Of a stretch of 64,000 nucleotides of DNA, positions 1 through 10,910 are shown in pieces. Origin of the DNA: Bimuria novae-zelandiae CBS 107.79. Its lineage: Eukaryota; Ascomycota; Dothideomycetes; Pleosporales; Didymosphaeriaceae. Position numbers and translations under genes: made by a program. The notes under the pieces are model-generated. The model searched no databases and was not told the DNA's origin. It saw only the letters and a list, made by a program, of their open reading frames with translations. The stretch lies in contig ML976663.1 in the NCBI GenBank assembly GCA_010015655.1, positions 885,359-949,358 on the forward strand, in the 5' to 3' direction. The stretch's first letter is position 1; every line of letters starts with the position of its first letter.

Positions 1-55
1 ATGCTGATTCCGCTTGCTAATATCTGCCCCAGCTGGTTAAGCCACATCGTGAGCC

Positions 56-1942
56 ATGCATCTGGACATGCTCGCCGCAGACCACCACCACCACAATCCA
101 TCGCGACCGCCACATAGCACTACGAATGGCAATTGTCCAACTCTCCAGATGTCCCTTACTATACTCGGCTCGCTCCTGCGCCAACGGAGCCTCTCGCCGT
201 CTCTTCTGAAGGGAGATAAGACGGAGCTGTTCAACGATGGCTCTGAGGCTGCTCCTACCCCCATTGCGGACCCTCGTATGAAACCCGACCCCGGCGTGCA
301 CAACTCGCCCGCTGCCTCGCGACGCACCTCCATAAGCAGCGGCACCTCCACCGAGAGACCGAGGAAGCGTAGCGCGCGACCGAAAACCACCTACAAGCTC
401 GCACAGCCGCCGCATCCTAGAGGAGGAAAGCTGCATATCCGTCCAAAAGTCGTCCTACAGTTGCACCAAGTGGTTGCCTCGCGCCGTCCGAAGCCCGCCT
501 ACGAAGTCATTCCTTACACAATCTTCATACCGTTCTCGACTCGCTACAAGTGTCGAACATATCGCGGGAAGTCGCTCACTGCCTGCGATCTCCTGATTTT
601 GAAAGCCGAAGAGTACCAGCACAATGAAGAAGACAAGTCAGACGAAGAGCGTTTTGGGTCGAGGGAAGTCCTGGGCGTCATATGTCCCGGAAAGGAAGAC
701 AAAAACGGGGCCACCAAAACCGAAATTCTTATGGCGAACGGGCAATCGTGGGAAGTCACAAGAACACCGAACGGCGGGTACGAGTTCCTGCATGTGGACG
801 ACCACGGCCTCACCCTAAGATCGCGTTGGGTAATGAAGCCTCCGCATCTTCGCCGACAATCGAACATGTCGAACGGTTCGCACAGCTCGCCCACCGAGGA
901 CCGTAAGTTCACTTTCAGTACCATCAGTCAAAACTCTAGGCGCCATCCCATCATTGCTACCATGACTCGCGACCGAATTGAAGTCAGCGATTCGTATATG
1001 ATGCCTTCCGCAACCTCCCCACCAACGCCAAGTGTACCTTCCTCAACTATCACCCCCGTGGCGACGCCGTCCAGTATCGACATGAACTCGTTTTTCGACA
1101 TCGATCGCCTTCCCATAGAAACCGACGATGCACTTAGGTCTTTCATTGTCGCATCTGGCATTTGGGTTGCTTTTCAGGAAAACTGGTCCCCGGCCTATTC
1201 TGTTCACGCGAAATGGGTGCCACCTCCGCTCTTGACCTCAAGCACATTCAGAACTCCTCCTAACCGTACCGTGTCTATGACTTACATTGATTCCCCTCGT
1301 TCCGCATCTCCTGCGTCCATGACGGAAGAAAATAAACGCACACTCCCTAGCATTATTCGTTCGCATACCCAATTTTTGCACGGCAAGACGTCCGATTCCG
1401 GCTCGCTGCTCTCTTCTCCAATCAAGACGCGCTCTCGCCGATCCAATTCTACCGGCAACACCGACCTTTTTAGAAACGGTAGCCTGCGGAAGCGATTCGG
1501 TCTCACTTTCGAGGACCACCCGATGCCCGAAACCGAAGAGGAGAGCCAGACTAAACCTAGCATCGAGCTTGTGCAGGTCAAAGAGCTTGCCCTCCTTCCT
1601 CCACCGAAGCTTTTCGTGGATCACAACCCGCTGTCGCCGATCCCTTCGATTGAACCTCCCGTATCACCCGTCGAGCCACAACCCTCGCCGAAATTTTCGG
1701 ACTCCAGGACCAGGAAGACGCGATCAGCGTACGACCCCGTGACCACCGCTGGAATGTGGGACTCCGGCGTGGTCGAGGGAAAAGGCACTCTCAGAACACG
1801 TCCTACCAGCCTCGTCGTCATGAACGACAAGAAGGCAAAGGCCAAGCGCAAAGAGAAAAAGCAAAAAGTCACCCGGAGCAAAAGCGAAGGCTTGCGCAAC
1901 CTCTTCGCAGGCATCTTCCGCAAGGAAAAACACTCCACTTGA
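56..1942 (+). CDS. Conserved fungal protein of unknown function, largely disordered
   Basis: An intronless 628-residue open frame. I do not recognise a named domain. A folded-looking core runs from about residue 125 to 300 (basic KLHIRPKVVLQLHQV, then a mixed alpha/beta stretch ending near KFTFSTISQNSRRHPII), and a second compact piece around residue 355-385 contains GIWVAFQENWSP. The rest is rich in Ser, Pro, Thr and Arg. The C-terminus is strongly basic (lysine-rich KKAKAKRKEKKQK), which could act as a nuclear or RNA/membrane-binding tail. The pattern resembles proteins conserved across Pezizomycotina that are annotated only as hypothetical. The first ATG gives a His-rich leader; the in-frame ATG at 149 (MSLTILGSLLRQRSLSPSL) is an equally good start and may be the real one. 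Confidence is high that it is a gene and low for function. Confidence 0.8.
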   Translation: MHLDMLAADHHHHNPSRPPHSTTNGNCPTLQMSLTILGSLLRQRSLSPSLLKGDKTELFNDGSEAAPTPIADPRMKPDPGVHNSPAASRRTSISSGTSTERPRKRSARPKTTYKLAQPPHPRGGKLHIRPKVVLQLHQVVASRRPKPAYEVIPYTIFIPFSTRYKCRTYRGKSLTACDLLILKAEEYQHNEEDKSDEERFGSREVLGVICPGKEDKNGATKTEILMANGQSWEVTRTPNGGYEFLHVDDHGLTLRSRWVMKPPHLRRQSNMSNGSHSSPTEDRKFTFSTISQNSRRHPIIATMTRDRIEVSDSYMMPSATSPPTPSVPSSTITPVATPSSIDMNSFFDIDRLPIETDDALRSFIVASGIWVAFQENWSPAYSVHAKWVPPPLLTSSTFRTPPNRTVSMTYIDSPRSASPASMTEENKRTLPSIIRSHTQFLHGKTSDSGSLLSSPIKTRSRRSNSTGNTDLFRNGSLRKRFGLTFEDHPMPETEEESQTKPSIELVQVKELALLPPPKLFVDHNPLSPIPSIEPPVSPVEPQPSPKFSDSRTRKTRSAYDPVTTAGMWDSGVVEGKGTLRTRPTSLVVMNDKKAKAKRKEKKQKVTRSKSEGLRNLFAGIFRKEKHST

Positions 1943-2874
1943 GAGACATTCAATACGCTTTCAATTTGTTCGATTATTGCGTTCTGCATACTTCACTTCT
2001 TATTTCACAGTAGGGTCTTTGGTAGCATTTCGCGGCGTGCATGGATGATTCCTAGGCCGGTTCCTATCGGCAGCCACTCTGCTCTCTACGATCGATTTCC
2101 TAGCTTTCCAGTCGCGCCGTTCTTCTTCTTCTTCTTCTTCTTCTCCCCCTCCAGAGATTTCTTTAAGTTAAGCTTCGTGCGCGTACTGAATTATACCCGT
2201 GTAAAACGTACCTAGGTAGCTATTCCTTGTATCAAGTTTATCTACTACCATTCCCCGTCCCGCATGTTCCCCTCAATCCAGACCAGCCACAATCCGCACG
2301 CTCCTCCGGCAATTCTCGTACTATCACTGTACTCCCTCGTACACGACAGGTTTTGCAGCCCTCACCGCTCCACCACGGCGTCTCCAGAAGCCCGCCCTTT
2401 CCGAACCTCCGAACCTCCGCGGTTTGTCCGTCGGAACCTCGCGGTTCCCACGTCCGAGCCAATTACTTGTTCGCACATCACACACATGACGCTCGTGCGA
2501 GTTTTCTAGTCATGCCACCGTGTTCTGCGATCACACACCGAGAGAATCGACGCCTAGATCGATCGTGCGAACCCGTTCCGTGGTTCAACTCGGCCGCGAA
2601 AATGTAATGCGGCTGCTGCCAAGCACCGAACGCGGGAGTAGAGTTTGTCCGCCCGACGGGCCTCTGCGAAGGATGCGCGTATGTTTTCCGCTGCAGATTT
2701 TTGGTCCTTGGAAAGCTTAAAGCCTAGCCAAGCGATGGGACGGAGGCTCAAGACCTTTCTCTCTCCTTGCATGCGTCCTTGTACAGTGCTGGTACTCCCA
2801 GATCGGGTGAAAACCGAGGGAAAGGTACCTATAGTACCATACGAGTCATGGATTACTGAGATATATGCAACTTA
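1943..2874. other. Intergenic, with a (TTC)n microsatellite
   Basis: This is the 3' flank of the first gene. It contains a TTC microsatellite of about eight units at 2120-2144. Short open frames between 2227 and 2929 have no recognisable similarity and proline/arginine-rich random composition. I see no supported gene. Confidence 0.6.
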
Positions 2875-2924
2875 TAACGTATTCCACATGCGAGCTGCGC
2901 ACCCGGGCGAGCTGCGCACTTTTT
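2875..2924 (+). repeat. Left terminal inverted repeat, GC-rich
   Basis: A 50-bp end of the transposon. It holds two direct copies of GCGAGCTGCGCAC separated by CCGG, giving a compact subterminal repeat that could be a transposase binding site. It differs from the reverse complement of the right end by only three or four bases. Confidence 0.9.
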
Positions 2925-3079
2925 CTTAGTAACACTAACTTATCCTTTTAATTATTACTATTACTATTGACACTATCTAAAAATTACCTACTAAAAATAA
3001 TATTTAATTTAAAAAATAGTTTTTTAGCCTTTTAGTAGGTTTACACGTTATACCTTAGCTTATTATACTTATTATAAAG

Positions 3080-3829
3080 CCTTTAGCGCTGCGTGCTACT
3101 TTCTCTACTATCCTCCTTACTTACTTATAAGCGCTACCTTTTCGCAGGACACTTTTTTATAGCTGCTAGCTATAGTTTTATAGCAAGTAGTGTTCCTCCA
3201 GCCTATATACGTGTTCTTTTACGTGATTTCCGCTTTATGTGAGCTATATTTACCTCCTTAAGCTCCTTAATTTAGACCTTTATTAGCTTAAACTTATGCG
3301 CTATCTTTTACGTATTTTTTTATAAATAATAATAATACTTCTTCTACTAGTATTAAGAAGCTTTAAATAGTAGTTAAAAAGTTTTTTAATACTAAGATAG
3401 ATTACTTTTTAATCTTACTTTTTAATCTTATATATATTACTAGGTGTTTATAACTACTAGGGAACAGATTTAATAAAAAAAGCTAATAAGGTTTTTAATT
3501 ATATATTTTATTAATTTAATACTAATTATAAATTAAAAAGCACTAAACTAGCGCTATAAAAGCTTTTTTTTATTAATTAACGCGTTAAACGCGTTAATAA
3601 ATATAAGTAAAAACTTAATTTTAGTAATATAATTAATGTAATTTTATATTATTTACTTAACTTAGCGTAAGTACGCCTTCTTTAGTAATAAAAAATAATT
3701 TATATTTAATAATTATAGGATGTATAATAAGTGCGATAGTATATAAAAATAAATAATTTTATTATTTCTATAATACTACCTAAAAGTAATAAAGCGATAG
3801 CTTTTATAACTATTTATAATAAGTAGACT
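3080..3829 (-). pseudogene. Remnant of pogo/Fot1 transposase
   Basis: Minus-strand translation near 3829-3705 gives a recognisable but mutated DDE_1-type segment: LLIINSYKSYR, then a YYRNNKII-like stretch, then LSHLLYIL followed by a stop. It corresponds to the family pattern LLI-x-GH-x-SH ... NKI-x-x-x-x-x-P-H-SSH-L-QPLD. The family's Gly-His-x-Ser-His and Gln-Pro-Leu-Asp positions are altered or replaced by stops. About 430 bp downstream (3285-3080) the basic C-terminal region KRKSRKRTRI, a stop, AGGTL is readable, again with stops at presumed Gln codons. Further upstream coding sequence is too degraded to read. The gene is dead. The N-to-C order of the segments supports one ancestral minus-strand transposase gene. 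Confidence 0.75.
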
Positions 3830-4690
3830 ATATATGCCCTGCATATAGCGTTTTATATATATATTAAAATACGTAATTTACGTGACTATAAGCTTATTTA
3901 TTATTTAGCTATTTTAGAGACTATAATTTTTTATTAAAATGATAAGTTATTTTTAGTATACTAGCTAGTAAAATATATTTTTACTTAAAAAATAATAAAG
4001 GGTAAAATCTTTACCTTACGCTACTAATACCTAGTATTATTAATATTTACTTTTTATTACTTTTCTATACTTGTTTTAGCCTTTTACGCCTCTTAGAGCT
4101 AATAATAACTTTTTAGCTTATTAAAATTACGCCTATTATAAAACTAAACTTATTAAAATTTTATATATTTTTATTTTATATACCGTACTTCGCCTTTACA
4201 TTTTATATAAGTTAAAACTAATTTAATATAATAGTAGCATTCTTATATAGTATTTTCAAGTGGTTTAGCTTATAATTAAACTTTATTATAAGCTTAAGTA
4301 TATACTTAATAAACCTTAATAATTAGTTTTTATTAACTTAGCTTTAGTCGCGCGTAGTTAGTAAAGTATTTATTATATTTTAAGCTTATATAAAAATTAT
4401 AAGATATCCTTACTTAGTAAAATTTAAAATATACTAAATAATAATTTTCTCTTTTAATTTTATAAGTTTTATTAAATTTAGTTATATTTTAACGTATAGG
4501 AGGATACTAGCGCGTCTATTATATAGCATAGATTTAGGCGTATTATACGCGGTAGTAACGCGTTAGACTAACTAAATTTAGTTATTAGAAATAAATTATA
4601 AAGTAAACTATATATTTGCTTTTTATAAAGCAGATTAATTATTATTTTATTAAGCTATTATACGTTACTTATAAGTTAGTGTAGGCTTAG

Positions 4691-4740
4691 CAAAAGTGTG
4701 CAGCTCGCCCGGGTGCGCAGCTCGCATGTAGAATACGTTA
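4691..4740 (-). repeat. Right terminal inverted repeat, GC-rich
   Basis: The inverted counterpart of the left end. Two differences from the left copy are transitions: one is CpA to TpA and one is CpG to TpG (read on the appropriate strand), as expected from RIP or methyl-cytosine deamination. The boundary with the AT-rich interior is sharp. Confidence 0.9.
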
Positions 4741-6098
4741 AATCTTATGAATAAGAGTTTAGATAAAGTCGTTGCAACCGTTACAAATTATCTTCACAAC
4801 GCTACGCGTGGGAGCCAGGGAATTGCCTGTACGTAGGGCTGCGATGCACCGCGACGCGACGAGACGCTATGCTACGCTACGTGATCCATCCCGCACCCCT
4901 CCACAACATCCCTCACACTCCGTAAACGCCAATATAGTAATCACGGACAAGAGCCCCATTCGTACTTTGCGCGAACGCATCCGTAGCACGCAGCATCCCT
5001 CCGTAGCGTGTGTACCGACCGGCTGGTCCCTGTTGCCGCGTTTTCCTTTTGGTTCCTTTTCCGCAAGGCACTGTCATGGATACAGGCTTGCAAGACGCAA
5101 TTCCTAACGCGGATAGTCGCGGAAAGTGCCAACCGTGGCCTGATGAGGCGAAAACTGGGATATGCAGGCTTTTCTGACAACCGCGTTTGAGACGGACTGG
5201 CTGCAGAGTCAGATTCTCGCGACGCGCGATGGAGACAAGGTTGCTTTCCGGACAGCCTGGTTCGTGGACCGGGAGCTCCGTTTTATGCAATTCATGAAAC
5301 GATGTTTGATTGGCATCACGGAGAGACGCGGTAGGCTTGCGAGGGCTGCACAATCTACTCTGAGTTATGGAGAAGCGAGAAACTTACAGCAGCCTGGTGT
5401 CAGCGACATTGAACTTGTACCGCAAGTAAACAAGAACCACAGCGAGGCCAGCACATGAAGAGAAAACACTGTATCGATTCGGGTATCAAAACACAGAAAC
5501 CCGAGCCAGGCATCCACACCATTACTTCCCAAGTTCTCTACTGACATTACCTCAAGACCATTACCCATAGTTTCCGATCCACACGCGGTGGTGTGCAAAC
5601 CTGCATTGAGACTCCCAGTAGCCGAACGGTCACATCGAAACTCCAACCATCAGGAAAGAAACGTCAAGTCGAAAGTACGCTGGGTGACTGAACATCCAAA
5701 AAACCAAGAAAGGCCCACAGCCATCGGTCCACCCGCCAGTGCTGGAATTACTCTCACCACCAGAACCGCATGAAGCAATGAAAAACGACCTAGATACCCC
5801 CACGGCGGTCACCATGTTTTCAAGTATACCTCGAACATGTGCCAGCCTCTAGCAAATCACATGCGTCCAAGCCTTCAAGACGTCGTTACCGTGATGAGTG
5901 ACTGAGCGGATGGGCTTCAGTGGAGACGATACGTCCTTTTAGACGTGAACCCCAGAGTAGTGCAAGGTTCTTGAAGCCGCGAATCGTTTCAGTTGTACCT
6001 GGCTCGGATGCCAGGGAATGTTCAAGAAGTGGAGCGGGCCCTGGTCCCGTGCTGTCTGATGGAAAAGACACTGAATGTAGTACGTGTGCAATTGGTTC
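4741..6098. other. Intergenic region, no gene supported
   Basis: Normal base composition resumes immediately after the transposon. Short open frames on both strands (for example 98 residues at 5162-5458 on the plus strand and 93 residues at 5365-5646 on the minus strand) show no motif, signal peptide or plausible splicing. It is 3' flank of the carboxypeptidase gene plus unassigned sequence. Confidence 0.5.
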
Positions 6099-8905
6099 TT
6101 ACTTTAGGTCTGGGGTCTTCGATTTGGGTTCAGATGTTGGTGTTGGCGGTTTCTCTGCTTCGGGTATCGGCTCCATTGGGGGACTGAGACGGCGAGTAAA
6201 GCGTCGATCAAGTGCGGGCGGCTCTTCTGGTCTACCGATGTCATATCGCGCTGGTGCTGTATTAGGCTTCTCGTGAGATCTGGGCAGTCGCTGGGCGAAT
6301 CGCTGTACAATGCTCAGCTTTGGCTGAAGCTGTTCTGTGGTCGGCGCAGCTGGATCAGATACAAGTAGCGGCGAAGGTCTGTGTCGTGGACCGCCGAGGA
6401 ACTTGCGATCGTGCTTTCGAGACCGATGGTATCGCCATCCGAAGCAGCAGGTCGCCAGCGCCGTTAGCCTGCAGAAATTTGGTTCAGTATATCTTAGTAT
6501 TTTCTTGCTCATGCTTGTCACCAGCCAAGTGAACATATCTAGGTATAAGTGCAATTCAAGGGCTATACGTCAGCGAAAGTATAATTTTGACGCACAAAAG
6601 CAAAAGCCCACCGACGCCAGCGAGGCCGCCAATGAGTCCATGTTTGACACCCGTTGCTACCTGTCCAAAGTTGCGAAGAGAACTTCCAACTTGAATTGGG
6701 ACTTGACGACGGTACCTGGACTGCACGCGGAAAGAAACTCGAGAGGCACCAGACGTCGAAGTAGGGGTCTCAGTCGCGGTAAAGACACCAGTCAGAGGAA
6801 TACTAGAGGTAGTTACCGGTCTGCTATTAGTTGCACTAGTCGTCGTGCTACTGGCAAGAGAGCGCTTCGGCGTATCGTTGACCGTCTCGTGCGAAGCAGA
6901 CCGGAGGAACCACTGCCCGTGCTCGACAACACCAAGACCATTGTGGATCTGCCGCTGTTCCTCCACTGTGCATGTGTCTCTGATAGCACGAATCCAGCAC
7001 GTGCTCCTGGGTTGTGATGGACTTATGTTCTTGTGGACGGAGTCGTTGGGTCCATGCGTGCCGAAAGTTGAGAGATCAACCGTTTGACCCATTCCGATAT
7101 CGTCACCCTCAATGATCCGTGAGAACACCACAAAAGAAGTCTCTGGTTGGTACGAAGGAACAGTGTGGCCAGAGTCGAATATCCTGGAGAATGACAAATT
7201 ACTATATTGTCGGACGTGGCCGCCAATGTACGAGGCGTTGGAAACGATGTCGGCATAACCGGCGGCAGGAAAGCTGGAACTGTATAAAGGTGATTCACGG
7301 GCGATGGCGAGAGAGACAGCCTCTCCACCGACCCAATTGCAGATGATGTCTCTAGGCGAGAGTCAAAAACGGCAGCAGCAAGAATGTAAGATCTACTTAC
7401 GCGTCTCCGTAGATGAGAGCTACTCGAACTCCACGCGAGAGAAGATCGGCGATTTTGTGTACCGCTGTTCCACGTACTTCATCACCAGCTATCAGCTGTC
7501 AGTATTGATTGTCATGGGTCCGGAACAGCATAGACTCACAAGAATTGAAAATGTCGAAGACGGCGCTGCTAGACTCAGTGAAGTTTACCTTCGCGCCGAT
7601 GGATTGTAATACATCAGCACGGTTCAAATACTCCAAGTAAGCATAGCTCGGAAACGAGTTCGGAAAGGTAGCACGGATGTCGTAAGGGTTTCGTCCAGAG
7701 TACAACACTGGTAATTGAACATTCCAACATTCTTCAGCAGCCTTTCCGCAAAGCAGCGTCGTCTCTTCGTCAAGATTTTCGCCCTCGTAATCGTGTGCAA
7801 TGGCTCTTGTGTGGCATCGATATCCTAAATCCAGACAACCATCCGGCATGTAGAATTCGCTGAGATAATTCAAATACTGTGTTTGCGACATCAGTTGAAG
7901 GTCGTAAGAGTTCTTGTACGCAAACGATGGCAGAGAAGGTGTCTGAATGAGCGTGTCCACGAGGCCGTTGATGATACCGAGCGATGTGAGCTTGATCTCG
8001 AAGGTATTATTCGCCGAGAGCACGCCAGAGTTACGCCGGTCGTTCTGGTCTTCAAAAAAGTCCGCAAATATAGGACCGTATTGGCCGCCGTAGCTCTCAA
8101 CGAAGAGATTCACACCAGTCGCTTCGACATACGATCGATCAGGATGCTGACCGGGGTTGTACTGAGGAAATGCTGATAGAAAACCCTGTAAAAAATGCCA
8201 AGCCGCTCGTGCTGCGATGACAGTGGAGTTCTCGGTGTTTTCTGAGTCTCCAGAGGCAAGTGTTCCGTTGAGCAAGCCCCATGGCGGATAATCAAATAAA
8301 AGTTCCTCCGGTTCGTCTTCTATGGAGTCTGTGAGGTAATCTATTGAGACGTTGACGGGCTGGTCATAAGAAAAGCCAACTTGGGTAGGCTGATCGATGA
8401 AGAGCAGATTAGAACTGCGATCCCATCCCCACACATTCGCTTGGGTTTCATAGGAGCCATCTTCGAGTTGGACTACCTCGCAAGGACCCATCTCACGAAA
8501 GAGACCAATCATGCTGCTGGAACCTGGACCACCATTAAGCCATATGGTGAGAGGCGCGGTGTTGGAGTTGTTGCGGGCCTCGAAAAACCAGAAGAAAGTG
8601 TTGATGGGGTAGTCTTGCTGATATGGTGCCAACGTGGAGGGCGGCATGTTGACATAGCCAGTGTATTGCTTCTGAGAGGGAAAAGCAGTCTTGCATGTCC
8701 AGGGCTCGGGTTCCTTGTACGAGATAGTGATGCTAGGGTTAATGGGTGACCGGAGGACGGTATCGTAGGATACAGGTGGAGGGAACTGCTGAGCTAAAGA
8801 ACAGCCGGCGATGCTCAGGGTTGACACGTAAAAGATGGGCGATAGTTGGAACTTCGTGCTGTTAGCTTCAGGCGCAGGCAGCTAGTGCATCCGAGTACTG
8901 ACCAT
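6099..8905 (-). CDS. Membrane-anchored S10 serine carboxypeptidase
   Basis: Inferred exons, in transcript order: 8905-8903, 8851-7540, 7488-7401, 7351-6596, 6468-6099, giving about 842 residues. The S10 family removes C-terminal amino acids in the secretory pathway or outside the cell. The catalytic triad is visible: nucleophile Ser in VESYGGQYG, Asp in LIYGDADIICNW (split by an intron) and His in FDSGHTVPSYQP. WLNGGPGSSS forms the oxyanion-hole region. Several N-glycosylation sequons are present. Splicing a proposed start codon onto the main exon yields a signal peptide (MFQLSPIFYVSTLSIAGCSL). After the catalytic domain comes a Thr/Ser-rich linker, one membrane span (GLIGGLAGVGGLLLL then LTALATCCF) and a disordered cytoplasmic tail of about 110 residues beginning WRYHRSRKH. 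That layout suggests a surface- or Golgi-tethered enzyme. The family and internal introns are secure; the first and last introns are less so. Confidence 0.85.
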
Positions 8906-9556
8906 GATTATCAAAAGCGTGACGGGCGCCTACAGCATGAGATGAGGATAATAAGCTCGATAGTGGAGCTTGGTAAGAACGGAGGCACCTGGGTCAGTGG
9001 ACAGAAAACTGGCCTGGGTCGCGCGACTCCGCGTATTGTCAATAAACTAGAGAATAAGGAGAGACTACGTGGCCGGGCCGTTCAGGTCTTACCAGGCAGC
9101 CTGCCCAAGCGCGCTTTCCTCCCATGTTACCCCAAACAAACACAAGTCAACAAAAGAAGTAAATGTGGGCGTGTCACTGGGAAGGAAAGAAGTAGCGCTG
9201 TGCGACTGCAGTTTTGTATCAGCCCCACTTTCTCCACGCATCGCTGCAAGGGGTCCGACATCGAGCAGTGGAGCTATGTACAAATCCTTGGATAAACGGT
9301 CGAATCGAAAGAAGAACCGCAGTTTCTATTCATCTTCTCGTCTCTCGTTAAGAGGCCATACCGTCAGCGGGCACCGAACGTGCTCAAGCCAACAAGATAG
9401 ACCAACCGAAGGTGGCAAACTTTCTTGAATGGAGCGATTTTTAAAGTAGGTTCCTCCCTCGGGCGATAAAGTTACCCGTCAGATACTGAAAACATATGAC
9501 TAACCCCCAAGTTCGAAAACACTCAAATACCATTTCTGTCCCGTCCAATACCGACC
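8906..9556. other. Promoter side of the carboxypeptidase gene
   Basis: It lies between the carboxypeptidase start and the GT25-like gene's stop codon. Open frames here (149 and 119 residues on the plus strand) have no recognisable similarity. No gene is supported. Confidence 0.45.
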
Positions 9557-10910
9557 CTATTCAAACCACTGCTCAAATCCCGTCCCACCCTCTCCCAACG
9601 CTTCCAAATTCCCTCTCACACTCCTTACAACATACCGACTCCCCACCTCCGCCCTTCCCCCCGCTCCCATCCCCATGATATCGCTCTGACCCCTCTCCCC
9701 CCAAAAATGACTAAACAGCGGCGGCTGCACCGTTACACACTTAAGCCTCCTTTCCATCCCCTTCTCGCCCATATTTCCCTTTACCAGCCCGCCACAGTAC
9801 TCCCCCAGCGCAAAATCAAACCCCTTCGAGAGCTCCCGGATGCCGAGCTCGTACAGGATCTTACGCGCGCCGCGCTGCGTCACGGCGTACGCGAATGTGC
9901 AGAGCGTGGAGTTGGCGTTGTGGTGGTAAACACGGGTGTGTGGTGGGTAGAGCGTGGCGAGGGGATCAGGAGGTGCGGAGGCGCGGAGGCGCAGGTGCTT
10001 GGGTAGGGGAACGGTGGGGTCGTTGAGGAGCATGAGGCGGTCGGGGTGTGTTAATGAGGGTCTGGGGAGGTCGGCACCGCAGTGGCCGAGCCAGAGGACG
10101 TCCCAGTCTACACCGTAGGGATTTGAGGGTGTGTTGTGGGGACCACCTGGGGAAAGGGCGATGGTAGAACGCTTTGCGAGGTCGATGGGATTGATGTCTT
10201 TGGTCTCAGATGCGGGAGGGTGGGAAAGCGTCTCGCGTTTGAGCGAAGGTAGTTGGCGTGCGGCATGCGCGAAGGAGTGCAGTTGGGTGCGGAGGCGAAT
10301 GTCCCAGTCGACGTCGTCTTCGAGTATCAACGCTGTTGTGATGTTCTGGAAGATGATACTGGGGATTGATCAGTACGACCATTTTGAGATAATGCAGGCC
10401 CGAAAGCTTTTACTTTGAGGAAGTGAGACCATGGATAACATGCCCAATGACAGCAGACCTACTGCAATGGCATTGCCGACTTACTCTCGCATCGCATTCA
10501 TATGCGCCCGCCAGCTCCCCAAATTACCTGGATTCATCGTTCGATAATTCCCCGGCGGATATGCCTTCTCCTGAATTGTATCCGCTGCAACCCCATCGAT
10601 CCAGTCAAGCTTCAGCCTGCTGTACGAAGCGGCCAGCGTCATCGCATCCTTGCGATCCGTCCGCCACGGCGCATTTACAACGAATATCTTCTCGAACTTG
10701 CCGCATATGAGTCAAAACTCTCAATACAAAGGCAGAAAATATATTGCTACTCACTCCCAGCGTCTCATTCCCGATGCTACCCGTCGTCGCCCTTCCAAAA
10801 AAGACCCCTCCCGCGCCAACGCCGTGTCCAAATCTCAAAAGCGAGAGAACGAGCGCAAATGACAGGATAACTGCGAAGAGGATGCATCGTCCATGGCTCT
10901 GCGACGGCAT
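9557..10910 (-). CDS. Glycosyltransferase family 25 (LPS-type) protein, type II membrane
   Basis: Exons 10910-10755, 10696-10485 and 10358-9557 give 389 residues in continuous frame. The N-terminus is a short basic stretch followed by a single hydrophobic anchor (CILFAVILSFALVLSLL), the layout of a Golgi type II transferase. The catalytic part begins FEKIFVVNAPWRTDRKDAM, matching the fold start of GT25 enzymes, and continues with LDWIDGV, NPGNLGSWRAHMNAM and the acidic LILEDDVDWD motif expected to bind metal and nucleotide sugar. A later YAVTQRGARKIL segment is also typical. The family transfers sugars to proteins or glycolipids; the fungal acceptor is unknown. Introns: 10754-10697 (58 nt) and 10484-10359 (126 nt, unusually long for this window). 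Upstream in-frame sequence to 11033 lacks an ATG before MPSQSHG, so I start there. Confidence 0.85.

Larger units (their letters stand above)
2875..4740 (-). mobile_element. RIP-degraded pogo/Fot1-type (Tc1/mariner superfamily) DNA transposon
   Basis: A 1866-bp element bounded by 50-bp terminal inverted repeats (2875-2924 and 4691-4740) and by TA at each end, consistent with the TA target duplication of the Tc1/mariner superfamily. The length fits a Fot1/pogo element. The interior is extremely AT-rich with abundant TpA, as expected after RIP. Read on the minus strand, decayed transposase segments appear in the right order: a DDE-domain piece near 3829-3705 and the basic C-terminal RKRTRI-x-AGGTL signature near 3285-3080. 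Many stops sit where Gln (CAA/CAG) would be expected, as C-to-T mutation predicts. The element cannot encode an active transposase, but its ends look intact. Seen: repeats, composition, remnants. Family assignment is by motif memory. Confidence 0.88.

Noticed and set aside
9411..9419. GGTGGCAAA, identical to the Rpn4 proteasome element
   Set aside because: It is not near a proteasome gene; the neighbours are a carboxypeptidase and a glycosyltransferase, so it is probably a chance match.
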